A program made the translations under genes and the position numbers. From positions 37,923,468-37,987,467 of the forward strand of contig NC_084838.1 in NCBI RefSeq assembly GCF_033115175.1: a stretch of DNA of 64,000 nucleotides. The letters run 5' to 3'. Numbering within the stretch: the stretch's first letter is position 1; each line of letters begins with the position of its first letter. Positions 1 through 11,647 of this stretch are shown piece after piece. The notes under the pieces are model-generated. The model saw nothing but the letters and a program-made list of their open reading frames with translations, had not been told where the DNA came from and did no database searches. This stretch comes from Lepus europaeus (taxonomy: Eukaryota > Chordata > Mammalia > Lagomorpha > Leporidae).

Positions 1-27
1 CTTTCAAATAAATCTTTAAAAAAAGTA
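1..27 (+). repeat. 3' tail of a CSINE cut by the window edge
   Basis: The window opens with the characteristic CSINE tail, TTTCAAATAAATCTTT followed by an A-run. Only the tail is present, so the element body lies upstream of the window, inside the PAX5 intron. Confidence 0.7.
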
Positions 28-927
28 CTGTCAAGATTTGTGCATTTCGAGTAGATTTTACGTCCGAAGAGAAAACATGGGAACACGTAATGAACTGTGG
101 TTAGTGACGTGCGTGCCAGGTCCTTGGGGGAAGCGCACTGATGGTATCAGTGAGGGGAATGAAAGGCCACACTAGGGACGGAGAGACATAGCCAGCTCCA
201 CGGCGCACAGTGCTGCAGGAGGCGCCAGGTCCCTGGCTGCCTGCTTGAAGTTCTGCCTACTTTGCTGTGTGTTTAGAGGTTGGGAAAGGTTGTGACAGGG
301 CGGGAAATCCCTCTCCCCTGCTGACCCCACCGACCCCGCCCAGTGAGATGTCCCTTGGGATGCTGGAAGCCTGTTTCCTGGGGCTGGGGGGGGTGGTTGA
401 GGGAAATGATCTGTGGAGCCCCCCAGCCCTAATGTCCTGTGAGTAAGAGTGAGGTTTGTGTGCAGAGGGCAGTGGCCAGCTCTGTTTCCGCCAGTGCAGG
501 GAAGGGCGGGTTACCCAGGGCTGGGGGGTATGAAGGCAGTGATTGCCAGCCCTCAGGTGCCCGGGGAGGCCGTCTGGCTGTGAGATGCTCAGGGCCGGGC
601 TTACCACAAGGATGGCTCGCCACACCCTGGGAGACGCCCCAGGAATGCAGGGCTCTCACTCTCATTTTCCTGTCCCCCACGGGTCCCAGTACTAAAGCCG
701 CCAGCAGCGTGCTCACCTCTGTGGGACCCCAGGAACCTCTCCTAGCCTCAGTTTCCCAACCTGTGCCACGTGCGCTGAGCCATCAGGGCGCTTCCTGCTC
801 CGACACGTGTGTGTCTGTGTTTCTTTCTCTCCCTAGCTTTCCTCTGCACACTGCTCCAGGACAGAAGGGTGGAGGGGGTGGAACCAGGGTCAGAGGGCTC
901 TGCTGGAGGCACTGCTCCTGAGTTTGG

Positions 928-990
928 TTGTTTTTTTTTTTGTTGTTGTTGTTGTTTGTTTGTTTTGGTTTTTTTGTTTGTTTGTTTTTT
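928..990. repeat. T-rich (GTT)n/(GTTT)n low-complexity tract
   Basis: A poly-T run passes into several GTT units and then GTTT units. It is low-complexity intronic sequence. It could be an old reverse-oriented poly(A) tail of a retroposon, but no SINE body is recognisable next to it. Confidence 0.8.
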
Positions 991-2376
991 CTAGCATCAG
1001 GGAGGAGAAGATACCAAATCGTCTCCACATGGGGGCTGGGAAAGATCTGTGCTAACAGTGAACAAGCGTAAGCTCCTCCGGTTTCCAGATGAGGAAGCTG
1101 AGGTTAGGGGTCATCTGTCCACCTCTGTGTGACTGCGCAAAGGCTGTTTTTGGGAGCTCTGGGCCGGAGTGGAGGAGGGGCATCCCCGGGTGTGACTGCG
1201 CAGGAGCCCGTGTTCTCGGTCCTGTGTGCCCCAGAAAGCCCGTGGGCCGTGTGCCAGTCCTCGGCTCCTGTGGTTGCCTCCTCTGGCCACACCGCCCCTC
1301 GCCGCATTCAGCCTATGGTGACTTGGCTGGCATCTCCCTGGGTCCAGGAACCGAGCCCAGACGGATGGCGCCTAGTGGACTGCTCCAGAGCCCTCCCCGG
1401 GCTTGTGGCCCCTGCCAGGCTCCACGGACTCTGTGCTCCCTCCTGCTCCTTGGCCTCATCTTTCCATCGCAGCTCAGCCTCCTGCTCTGACTTCTATGCA
1501 GGGAGCAAACCACAGCCCAGCGAGCCAAGGCGCTGGGACTGTGTGCAGGCTCCACTGGGTGTGTGGACGATGGTAGCATGGGCCACTTACCATGGGACTG
1601 CTGACACCCCTTCTTAACATCCTTCCACACCCCTACTGCCCCGCACCGTGGGCCGCCTGCATCTTTCTCCTCTCCCCTCCACACACACACAGCTCAATCC
1701 CTTCCATCTTACTGGGCACAGCACTACAACTCCCTCCACCCCAACCTAACCCTAACCCAGGCTTCCTCTGTGGCATGGCCGAGAACCCCGGGGAGAGCTG
1801 TAAAATGACTCTCGGGGCCCGATTCACCCTTTAGGGGCGGTGCTTTCCTCTCCCCGTCTCCTGACTTCCCCAAGCTTTGTTCTTCCATGATCTCATGTAC
1901 CTCCCACTCATCCTATAATGTGGGTGCCTTGCCAGGTCCATGTTCAAGAGGAGGGGACCCTGCCCTGTGAGGTGCGGCTTCTTGCCCAGGCCACACGGCC
2001 AGTGAGGAGAGGGGCTGCCTGCAGCGTGTGTGCTCTGCTCTGCCCCAGGACTGCCTGTGCCGGGCACCTGCTGTCGCCCTCACAGGACCACAAAGTGTGG
2101 ACTCCGGGCCTGGCCTCAGAAGGCCCTGGGTCCAGCCTTGTTTTCTCCTTGGGCCTGCTCACTCCCAAGGGGCTGAGGATGGAGAGGATCACGGCAAGTG
2201 TTTGGCTGTTGAAGAGCCCGTAGGGGTTCACGTCTGCCCAGCTCCACTGAGTGCCATGCCAGGAGCTGTCCCTGAGGAAGGCCCCAGGTGGAGGTCTCAC
2301 CGCCCGCTGAGTGACAGTCGCCTCAGCATGAGCCGGCACCCTGGTCAAGCCTCATGGGAGATTCCTGTTACTAGGA

Positions 2377-2464
2377 GGGGACTCCAAAAAGTTAATGAAA
2401 AATGCGTATTATGAAAGCACGGTGCCTGGATTTCAAAGTGTTTTGCACCAAAAGAAACTTACCT
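2377..2464. mobile_element. Left half of a mariner-like palindromic element (MITE)
   Basis: The left end reads GGGGACTCCAAAAAGTTAATG. Its near reverse complement, CTTTTTGAAGTGCCC, closes the element at 2764-2778. The 'CTTCAAAAAGTTCATGGAAAA' type of terminal repeat is typical of old mariner-derived MITEs in mammals; that family assignment is from memory. A CSINE separates the two halves, so the MITE is older than the SINE. Confidence 0.55.
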
Positions 2465-2745
2465 GGGGCAGGTGCTCAGCCCTCCACCCCCTATCAGAAT
2501 GCCTGGATCTGATGCCAGGCACTGGCTCCTGACTGCAGCTCCCTGCTCCTGCAGACCCTGGGAGGCACTGGGTTCCCGCCACCCACATACGGAGACCTCG
2601 TTGAGTTTCTACCTTCTGGCTTCAGCTCAACCTAGCCCTGGCCGTGACAGGCATTTGGGGAGTAAACCAATGGGTGGTTGTGGTTTCTCCCTCCTTCCCC
2701 TCCTCCCTCCCACTCCCCCTCAAAAAAAAAAAGAAAACAAAATTA
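2465..2745 (+). mobile_element. CSINE inserted inside the MITE
   Basis: The SINE head GGGGCAGGTGCTCAGC, the middle CTGACTGCAGCTCCCTGCT and the near-terminal CATTTGGGGAGTAAACCA are all recognisable. The copy ends in CTCA plus an A-run and is fairly diverged. AAAAGAAA-like sequence on both sides may be the target-site duplication. Confidence 0.75.
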
Positions 2746-2778
2746 TCTTTCATTTTCCAAGAACTTTTTGAAGTGCCC
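2746..2778. mobile_element. Right half of the split mariner-like MITE
   Basis: CATTTTCCAAGAACTTTTTG followed by AAGTGCCC mirrors the left terminal repeat at 2377-2404. Joined across the intervening SINE, the halves make one short element of roughly 120 bp with inverted ends. Confidence 0.55.
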
Positions 2779-3619
2779 GTGAACACAGAGCAGAGGCCTC
2801 CCAGTTTGAGAAGGCAGTGTTTTTGAGTGATGCTGACTCATGGACCAGTTCATAGAAGGCCGGGGGCCACTGGCATCCCCTGTGCTGGGTGCACAGCAAA
2901 GGTGCCCATTGTGTGCTCTTGGTCTTGGGCCTGCTGTCTGCACCTTGGAGCCTCCAGCTAAAGCCAGAACCAGGGGCTCTCCTGGCCTGCAAACGCTGTC
3001 CCTGCACTTGAGGGACATCACTTTGTGCCTGTGGACATCACGGCTACATGGCCCCAGGCTCTGTCCTCTTACTTGTGTCGTGGCAGTAGCCACCTGGGAG
3101 GAGGCCGTGGCCCCAGGCGTGCCTCCGTAGCCTGTCCTCGGGCCGGTGGTGCTCCTGGTCTGAAGTCTTCCCTGGTCCTGGTTGTGGGGAAGAAAACCCC
3201 AGCATTCCTGCCCCCAGCAGCCGTGCTCTGTGGCTGCCTCTGCTGGGACCCTCTGGAGGGCCTGGCCAGCCGTACCCCCAGGCCTCTGCTGGTGGCCAGA
3301 TTGCCTGCCTCCTGTGCCATCAGAGTCCTGCCGTCCTCCAAGGCCGGGCCCTCACGCTTCCCTGCAGCCCAGAAGGCACCTCGGGGTGCTGTCCCCAGGC
3401 CTTCCCTGGGCTGGACCAGTGTCACTTTTGGAAGCGGTTCTTGTGAGGTCCCGGTGTGTGCTCCCCACAGGAGATGATGTGATGCATTCAAGCAAGGGAC
3501 AAGGACTGCACCCCCCACACCCAGGGGAGCTCAGGCCTCCCCCGCTAGGAGCCCCCTGCTTGCTGAGCGCAGTCAGGCTCCACAGACAAGAGGGGCCTTT
3601 AGACCTTGCTTGGCCCGAT

Positions 3620-3860
3620 CTGCCTTTCACAGATGGGGAGGCAGAGGCCCAGGGCAGGAAGGGGGCGTCACACAGGCAGGAGAGTGCTGGGCTGGAAGAC
3701 ACGGCCTTGATTCACCTCCTGGCCCAGCAAACTCCACCCCCTTCCCGAGACTGTTTTCTCACGTGTGAAATGTAGATAGTTGTTCCATCCTGGGGGCCCC
3801 ACAGGGTTGCCAGGGGGATGAATGGGATTCTGGAGGCCCAGCAGGCCTTGGTGACCGGTG
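3620..3860. repeat. MIR fragments, both orientations
   Basis: The first part (TTTCACAGATGGGGAGGCAG) is a reverse-oriented MIR fragment. The second part (CTGTTTTCTCACGTGTGAAA and on) follows the forward MIR consensus 'cctcatctgtaaaatgg'. Both are short and diverged. Confidence 0.5.
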
Positions 3861-3884
3861 CGGGGTCATTGCTGCCATGCGGAC

Positions 3885-4095
3885 ACCTGCTCAGTGTTCA
3901 CCATGTGCCAGGCACCGTGTCAGTTTGAGTGGTCTCCACACCCACCGCACGGCCTGGGCCGCAGCCTGTTCATGTCCTGCTTTACTAAGGAGCCAGTGGA
4001 GGCACAGAGGCTGAACGACCTGTTGGAGGTTACAGAACTAAGAAGAGGCAGGTCCAGGGTTTGAACCCATGAAGTCTGGCTCCAGAGCCCTGATA
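3885..4095 (-). repeat. MIR SINE, reverse orientation
   Basis: The order is 'accatgtgccaggcaccgtg', then 'aggagccagtggaggcacag', 'gaggttacagaac', 'gggtttgaacccatga' and 'tctggctccagagccc'. This follows the reverse complement of the MIR consensus nearly end to end. Confidence 0.8.
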
Positions 4096-4649
4096 CCTTG
4101 CCTCTGTGCCAAACTGACTGCGGCCCTTGGGGTCCAGTGGTAGCATGTGGGCTTGAGCCTGGGTGGTCTGCTAACTGCCTAGCCAGCTTTGCAGCCTGGC
4201 AGGGCCAGGTCTACAGGCAGGTAGTTTCCTTGGTGATGGAGGACCTGGCCTCCCCCATGTCTCATGCAGTGAGGGCTCCCTACCCTCGGCCAGCTTCCTG
4301 TGTAACACTTATAATCACATGGCTGCACCAAGGCCCTAGATCAACCTCTTGCCCCACATATGCCAAGTTCTCCTTACCCAGAGTGCATCACTCTCACAGG
4401 ACAAGGTCTCCTGCAGAGGGTGCCCACCACACCACGACACTTAGCACACTGGGTGCCTGCTGGGTACATTTCCTCCACCAACAGGCAGGGTGGAGTGGTG
4501 GGCAATGAAGTCAGAGAAATCAGTTTGAGTCCTGGCGCGTAGCAGGTGCTCAGTACCCCTGGCAGTGGGTGCTAACGCCAGCGCCACCTGCATTAGAAAA
4601 GTCGGCTCTGGAAGCAGGTCCTGGTTGACTTAGGAGTTGCCCACCCGCC

Positions 4650-4994
4650 TTATTTATTTATTTATTTATTTTTGACAGAGTGGACAGTGAGAGAGAGACA
4701 GAGAGAAAGGTCTTCCTTTAGTGTTGGTTCACCCTCCAATGGCTGCTGCGGCCAGCGGGCTGCAGCCAGTGCACCGTGCTGATCCGAAGCCAGGAGCCAG
4801 GTGCTTCTGGTCTCCCATGCAGGTGCAGGGCCAAAGCACTTGGGCCATCCTCCTCTGCACTCTCGGGCCACAGCAGAGAGCTGGCCTGGAAGAGGAGCAA
4901 CCGGGACAGAATCTGGCACTCCGACTGGGACTAGAACCTGGGGTGCCAGTGCCACAAGGCAGAGGATTAGCCTATTGAGCCGCAGTGCTGCCCA
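4650..4994 (-). mobile_element. CSINE, reverse orientation, GACAGAGTGGAC subfamily
   Basis: It begins with the complement of the tail (TTATTTATTTATTTATTTTT) and GACAGAGTGGACAGTGAGAG. It passes through CTCCAATGGCTGCTGCGGCC and ends with the complement of the head, CTATTGAGCCGCAGTGCTG. The head variant ('ggctcaataggctaat') matches the copies at 51.9 and 59.2 kb, so this is a different subfamily from most copies here. Confidence 0.88.
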
Positions 4995-5004
4995 GTTGCC
5001 CTCC

Positions 5005-5480
5005 TTTCATTCAGCAAGTAGTTCCCTGTGCCTGCCGGTGCCCGGCCCCTGTGCTGGAGGTCGGGGGAGAGATGTGAGCTCACAGCCCCCAGGTGCTTGT
5101 ACCTTAGTGGGAGAGGCAGACAACGAATGAGCCGAGCCTGGAAACGGGGAGGCTGGGCTGTGTGATCCATTCTTCAGAAGGAAAGGAAAGTAGGAGCGAG
5201 GGAAGCGGTGGAAGGGGTCTCCTGGTAGAACGCGACAGTCAGGGAAGGGCTCCCAGAGCAGCTGGTGTGAGCGAGAGCCTGGTGGACAGCCATGGGAGGG
5301 CGTTGTGGTACGGGGCGGCCAGGGCGCGTCACTGTCTGCTGAGCACTGGGCGTTAAGCTGGTGGGTGGAGGTGACATTGGGGCACAGAGAGGAACCAGGC
5401 GCTCCCACACCACAGGGTAGGGCAAATGTGGTGCTGTGGGACAATGCAGGATGGAGGGCTTCACGGAGGAAGGGGTGTCT
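5005..5480 (-). repeat. L2 LINE fragment, reverse orientation
   Basis: CATTCAGCAAGTAGTTCCCTG, 'cccctgtgctggagg', 'cttagtgggagaggcagaca' and 'gtcagggaagggctccca' follow the reverse complement of the L2 3' end. The element is old and diverged, and the distal half is less certain. Confidence 0.6.
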
Positions 5481-6102
5481 GAGTAACTGTCATTGGTGCT
5501 GTAAGCCTAGAGGGTGGGGGCAGGGTTGGGAATGGTGGGCGGCACTGACTCAGGTCTGCTGTCCAGGGGAGGCAGGAGCCACTGGCCTCCGGGACCCAGT
5601 GCCAGCTGGGGCATGGGAGACATGTTACACAGTTGTCTGGCTACTTTCCTCCAGCCACGTGGACCCAAGGCTTGCACTCTTAGGGGCTGGAGAGCAACCA
5701 GGGAGGCTTCCTGGAAGAGGCAGCCTTGGTGCTGGGCCTGGCAGCAATAGCAAAGCTGCTACGAGGAGCTGCAGAGCTGGCTTCTGCCCCGGGGCCCAGC
5801 CCAGCGCTGTCAGGAAGTGCGTCTGATGGGGCGGCCCACAGCGCCCACGGCCCACACAGGAGGGCGGCCGCCCCACTCTCCAGGCTGCTCTGTCTCTCGG
5901 CCGCCCCCGCCCTGCCCCGGAGGAGGCGTGTGGCGCTGATGGATATGCCGAGGCTGGGCTGCGGGCCGCACTGTCACCAGTGCTCTCCCTCCATACGCCA
6001 GAGCCTGACACCCTGACCACTGAGGCATAAAAAACAGAGAATTGCAAGGCTCAGCCTGTCAGGCTGGGAGTGGCCCCCAGAGAGGCCCGAGGAGGAGCAG
6101 CA

Positions 6103-6135
6103 CGCGTGCGTGTGTGTGTGTGTGTGCGCGTGCTT
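6103..6135. repeat. (TG)n microsatellite
   Basis: A short alternating TG run is flanked by CG-containing variants (GCGTGCGTGTG...GTGCGCGTGC). It is a potentially variable intronic microsatellite of about ten units. Confidence 0.85.
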
Positions 6136-7230
6136 CTGGCTATCTGGAGGCGGGAGGAGGCTGGCAGGAGCAGGTCCGGCTTCATTGTTCCTGCCCCGCC
6201 CAGGCCCCACCTCTGGGCTTCAGCGCAGCCGGAAAGAGCATCACCCTGGTGCTAGGTTCTGGTTGCCTCCCTCCTGGGAGCACCCTGGAGGCGCTTTCGA
6301 AGCCTGCTGGGGGGACTCGGGCCGCAGGTGGCCTTGTGGGGCTGTGTAAGGCGGGGAGGGCTCACGTGCTGTGGGCGCCTGGGCAGCCAGCCCTCCATGC
6401 ATTGCCCCCGGGCCTCTGTGTGCATACCCTCAGCCAGCCGCTGGGCACCCAGCCAGGATCCAGGGCCCAAGCCTGGCCTCGGGCACTCCCAGCCCTGCGG
6501 TGGTGCCGTGGGGGATGGGCAGCAAGGGTCGAAAGGACAGGATGCTTACACTCCCCTCTGTCCTGGCTGGTGCTGAACCGGCCCTGCTGGGGCTGCAGGG
6601 AGTGCCCAGGAGGTGCCCAAGGCCAGCAGCAGCGCCCCGTGAGTGGCCAGGCCACAGCGAGGGACTCTCGGGGCCCAGCAGGCCCCCCACGGCCCATGCA
6701 CCTTCATTTCCACTGAGTGCCATCCTCCTCCTCCAGGAAGAGTGCCTGGGTGTACGTCTCCTCTCCCTGCCTGGAGCAGGCATTGCCGGGTTGACAGTGC
6801 AGAGGGCGAGACCAGAGCTGAGGTCCCTTTGGCTTCTCTGGCCAGAGCCCCTCAGGTGTGGCCAGGGAGCGGAAGTCAGGACTGAGAACCAGGTGGTCGG
6901 GGGCCTTGGACTTGGCAGTGTGTAGCAAGGCCATTTTATGAGAGAACCTGAGCCTCAGTCTTCTCACTTGTAAAATGGGCCAGTACCTCAGGGGACACTG
7001 AGGGCATGGGAGTTCTGTGACCCACGTGTGATATGAAGGGGTTCAGGGGAAATATACAGTGCTGATGGCGGCCACCCTCTTGGTAAGGGCATGGGCACGA
7101 CCTGCCTTTATAGGTGCCTGCAGCTCACGGAAGAGGAGAGAGCTACCACACCCCGGCTGGCGGCGCCCAGGGCCTTTTCAGAACTTGCTGACATTCGGTT
7201 TCTGTTTCTCTCCCCCACCCCCAACTGCAG

Positions 7231-7317
7231 GGAGTGAGTTTTCCGGGAGTCCCTACAGCCACCCTCAGTATTCCTCATACAATGACTCCTGGAGGTTCCC
7301 CAATCCAGGGCTGCTCG
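7231..7317 (+). CDS. PAX5: PAX5 penultimate coding exon (exon 9 by human numbering)
   Basis: This exon encodes part of the C-terminal regulatory region of PAX5, the nuclear paired-domain factor that sets and maintains B-cell identity. The translation contains [20 protein letters not shown] followed by RFPNPGLL. The paralogues differ at these positions: PAX2 has GNPYSHPQYTAYNEAW and PAX8 is more divergent, so PAX5 is clear. A pyrimidine tract plus CAG precedes the exon and GTGAGT follows it. It begins two bases into a Gly codon and ends with the first base of another, so both introns are phase 1 and the 87 nt are symmetric. In a 391-residue protein it covers about residues 338-367. No stop or frameshift is seen. 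The paired domain, octapeptide and partial homeodomain are encoded upstream, outside the window. Confidence 0.97.
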
Positions 7318-9407
7318 GTGAGTACTGGCAGAGAGGCGCCACGGGGCCCCTGGGCTGTCGGCTGCCTGCCCAGACCTTCTCCCCGGGCTGGGCCCCTCAA
7401 CATCCTAAGGTCTGGTCTCTGAGGTGGGGTGGGGCATGGGGGTCCCGGGGGGCCTGAGGGCAGTGAGCATGCTCTAGCCCCATCTCACCCCTGGATGTTT
7501 TGTGGATCAAGGACAGCAGCACAGAAGGGGAACAAAAAGCAGAAAGAGCGTTGGGAGCAAAAGGGGAGGGGAGGGACAGCACCTGTCCATGAGTGTGTGG
7601 TGTTGCCTAAAAATCGTCCTGTATTCAGGTGAGAGCTCTGTAAGAGGCAGAAGAGATGCCAACTTGGATGGATTGGTAGTGGCTGCCTGGAGAACTTGTG
7701 TTGATAAGAACTCCAAGGCTCTGTGGTTGATCAATAATGTCTGCATGGACACCACCAGGACCAGCTTAGTGGGGAACTGGCTGTTCTGAGGCCTGCCAAG
7801 GATGCCACTCAGAGTTCGACTGGTCCCCAGCCTGTACCCAAGCCTTGAACTGACAGGCTGTCCCTGACTGGTGCCAATGCTGTCTGCATGTCAGCACCCC
7901 AGAGGCCAAGCAGGACTAACTCAGCCCTCACAGGGTCAGGAAGAGCCTTTGGGTTTGTTGAAAAACACTCACATGAAACCAGCTGATGAGAGCCAGGTGG
8001 GGCTGAAAATTCTGGAACATGAAGCAGGGGCCCTGGGCTCATAGATGGCACTCACCCAGGGGGTGGAGCCAGCCCATCAGCCTGCGGGCAGCACCACCAA
8101 TTCCTCCCCTGGCAATCGGTTAAGAATTTTGCACTTGGAGCAGTGGAAGGTCAGACGCGGAAGGGCCCTGTGAGACCACCAGGTTTGCCTGTCCAGCTTA
8201 ACAAGGCCTCCTTAAGTGAGAGCCTGTTAATTCCCTGGATCCTTAATTATTTTAGGACTGAGAAACAGACTTCTTCAGAAATGCAATATCTTGGCATCTT
8301 CAAACTCAGGGTGCCAAGCCCCAGGGCTTCAGAGGAGGCCGGGAAGTCTCCGCCTCGGCCCCGTCCCAGTCCTGGCGTGGCGATTAGGACATACGCATGT
8401 TATGGACACCGCCTTGCTCGCTGCCGTGATGCCCTGCACCTGGGACCCGGGCTGCCCAGAGCAGTTCGCTGTGTTGTGCATAACTTGTGGGTGAGATCAG
8501 GAACGATGCCAATTAGTGCTGCAGGCCCCTGTGTGCGGGAGACGGTGAGCATCCCACACAACCGGTGGGCGCTCGTTATCTGTAGTCTCCCAGAGGGCCC
8601 AAATCTGCCGATTGACCTCCTCTCAGACTCCTGGTTTGGGCTTTGATCAGAATCATTTCTAAGTATTGAACCGGGGTCTCTGCGAACCTGATGTTTTTCC
8701 TTCAGCTGACTCTGAGTTGGCCCAGCTGTCAGGTCAGGAGGCAGGGGCCAGCCCGGTCAGCTCTATCCCAGCCAGTGTCTTCCCACAGGGATGGGGCAAG
8801 GGGAGGGCTCTTGAGGCCTGAGCCTGGGGTCCCTTGCTGGCAAAAGGCCTCGGGCAGGGCCCTGGTGCCAGTGCTGCTGGGAGATACACAGGGGATGTGG
8901 CAGTAGGGAGGCGGGGGTGGCAGCCTGCAGGAATGCTTCCTCCCGGTGGGCATGTGGCCCCCAGGAGGCCATGGGGCTGCCGTGTACATGGCAGCGTAGT
9001 GCCCCAGGGTGTCGTGGGGTGGGGGGTGGGGCTGAAGTCCAGCCTGGGCTGTGCTGCAGGACAGCAGTGGCCTTCATCTACTCCCCTGGGGGATTCAAGA
9101 GGCAGAGCGCTGGGAGGACATTGCGCGGGAGTCCTTTGGAGATGAGGCACCTCGGACGCCAGGCGGGGCGGCATTCAGGGCTCCCCTTGTGTGGAGCTGG
9201 AGTGTGGGCCGCCAGGCGCCCAGGGGGACAGGGCGGGGGTGCTAGATGGCGCCCCAGGCTTTGCTGCCCAGGCTGGAAGGGCATCCAGTTCACACCCGCA
9301 CCTGGGCTGTGTGCCTCGCACGGAGACGACGCAGGCCGCGTCCCAGGGCCTGGAGGGCTGGGGCGGACACAGTGTGGAGAGGAGGAAGAGGACTCAAAGC
9401 TCCGTTC

Positions 9408-9602
9408 CAGTAAAGAGCACTGGCTAACTGCCCCCAGCACTGGGCACAACCCTTGGCGTGGGCTACCTCGTTTTATCCTCTTGTGGAGCCCGTGGTGTCA
9501 CTTCTCTGGTGTACAGATGAGGAAAGTGAAGCCCAGAGAGGTTCGTTAATTCAAGTGGCAAAGCCAGATCCGGACCTCAGGTCTGCCTGGCCCCAGAGCC
9601 AG
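9408..9602 (-). repeat. MIR SINE, reverse orientation
   Basis: 'actgggcacaacccttggcg', 'gtacagatgaggaaagtgaa', 'gcccagagaggttcgttaat' and 'aagccagatccggacctcag' follow the MIR reverse complement in order, within the last PAX5 intron. Confidence 0.75.
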
Positions 9603-9721
9603 GGTGTGGTGTGGTGCGGTGCTCTTCCCTCCATCCCGAGCTGGTCTCCGCAAAGCCGGGGCTGCTGCTGAGAAAGGCTCCTGGCTGTTTTGAAAGACAG
9701 GTTACCCTAGGTGTGTGCGTC

Positions 9722-9800
9722 TGTCAGACTTTAAGCTGCAAACAACAGAATCCACTCTGGCTGATTTTAGCAGAAAACAGACTTATTAATGGAGTCTAGG
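9722..9800. repeat. Old interspersed repeat fragment, family not assigned
   Basis: TAAGCTGCAAACAACAGAAT, CTCTGGCTGATTTTAGCAG and 'cttattaatgga' resemble a repeat end recurrent in mammalian genomes ('ctgcaaacaacagaaac...ggaatttattgg'). I cannot name the family safely. Confidence 0.4.
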
Positions 9801-11189
9801 GGCTCCCAGAATCTTCAGGAGGCACAGGCCCCACAGCCTGGAACAGCGCCCAGCCACATCCCCAGCGCCACCCTAGCAGTGCCGCCAGCCAGCGCCCTCA
9901 CTGCAGCTCCCCCAACCCCCCCAGGCCTCGGATGCTGCCCTGCCACCTTCCAAGTGCAGGCCTGTCACCCTCCCAGTGGGTGGAGCCCTGCAGCCTCTGC
10001 GTCCCTTTCTCCCTGCCCAGTTGGGGTCACGTGCAGAACCTTAGCAGAAAAGGGAAACCGGGAGGACACATTCCCATGGCTCCCGCTGCCCGGCTCTGCG
10101 ATCTGGGAACTCTCAGAGGCCCTCAACCAGTTGGGGCCTCAGTCGCCCCCGGCATCCCCCGAGATCTGCCGGAGCCTCCAGGGAGCAGGGACGCAGCCCA
10201 GCATAGCCTTGCATGGAGCTGCAGGCCGGTTCACGCCCATCAGCCTGCCCGTGCCCACAGCACCCTCAGGGCCCTAGTGGGGAGCGTCCTTCGGGGATTC
10301 AGTCTAGGGGCACCCAGCCTGCTCAGTTCTGCTCTCGGGGGAGGGTGCAGGGCTGCACAGACCTGCCCTGGAGCTCCTGCAGATCAGCAGGGCCAGTGGG
10401 CACACCCGCCGTCGCTGCCAGCACCCTGGCCAGCCTGGCTCAAGCCCCCTCCACAGAAGCACAGTCAGAGCGGGGGTCAGCAGAGCCCATGAGTGAAGAC
10501 AAGGGCTCGCTGCACGCCACCAGCCAGTGAACTGCACCCAGGACCGCTGGGAGAAAATCGATCAGGACTGGAATGGGAGCCGGGTCAGAGAGGCAGCTGG
10601 CAGAATGACTATGTCAAGAAGTTAGGGGATGGTCATGTGAATTAGAGAGGAGGAAGGACACGTTTATTCCAGGTGGACGTCTAGCGGGCCCCGGAAGACA
10701 GTGCTTTGTGAAGCGAGGTTTCCAGTTCTCTCTGTAAATGCAAACTCTCACGCTGAACCTGCCCAGTGGTCTGGCGTTGGGAGGGGCATGAGTGGCTCCG
10801 GGGTGGAGGCAGCCAGGATCCTCTAGGGAACCTGTTGGGGTTCCCTTGTGGGGGCAGCCCCTGTGGTTGCCCTGGCCCACCTGCAGGCAGGACCTGGGGC
10901 TGGCACCATTGATGCCCACCGGCGGCTCTCCTGAAGCCGTCCCCAGCCCACCCAACAGAGAGCAGAGGAAAGGTGTCCCAGAGGTAGGGCTCTGGCCCGG
11001 GAGGCAACACAGGAGGCAGCCAGGACCCCATCACAGTGAATACGAGAACTCGGGCGTGGGGTGGGAACTGGTGCCTTGTGGGATGGCCAGACGTTGCACC
11101 CGCCACTGCTGCAGCGGCCTTCCTGGGCGCTGGGGGAGGCCATTTGTGAACCTGCTGACCTGGGCTGAGTTTGGAGGGGATCGCTTCCC

Positions 11190-11345
11190 GATAGGCGTTA
11201 CAGACCAGCTGTGTGGCCTTGGGCAAGTTCCTTAACCTCTTCGTGCCTTTTTCTTTATTTGTGAAACCAGGGGACTCATAGTTGCTACCTGATGGGCTGG
11301 GGTGGACAGTGAAAGAACTAAAGTTTGCAGAGTGCTTTCCTCCTC
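11190..11345 (+). repeat. MIR SINE, forward orientation
   Basis: 'accagctgtgtggccttggg', 'caagttccttaacctcttcg', 'ttctttatttgtgaaaccag' and a terminal 'gcagagtgctttcc' follow the forward MIR consensus. It lies about 220 bp upstream of the last PAX5 exon. Confidence 0.8.
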
Positions 11346-11449
11346 CTCTCGTGGTGCCCTCACAGGAGCACCCCTGTGGCCCCCCACGGGCAAGTGGTCT
11401 GCTACCTGCGGTCAGGTTCACGCGGCCCTGTGGGGCGTGTGGGTGGTGA

Positions 11450-11647
<198 letters not shown>

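Larger units (their letters stand above)
1..7230 (+). other. PAX5: PAX5 intron before the penultimate exon (partial)
   Basis: This is non-coding sequence upstream of the 87-nt PAX5 exon. It ends in a pyrimidine-rich tract and CAG acceptor at 7228-7230, and its 5' end lies outside the window. It contains CSINEs, MIR and L2 remnants, a T/GTT-rich tract and a TG repeat, each listed separately. The open frames in it have no recognisable domain and look like chance frames in GC-rich DNA. By comparison with the human gene it should be intron 8, assuming the ten-exon structure holds. Confidence 0.85.

Noticed and set aside
6042..6716. 224-codon forward frame in the first PAX5 intron segment
   Set aside because: It contains the translated TG repeat (CVCVCA) and has no domain or flanking splice sites that join the PAX5 frame.
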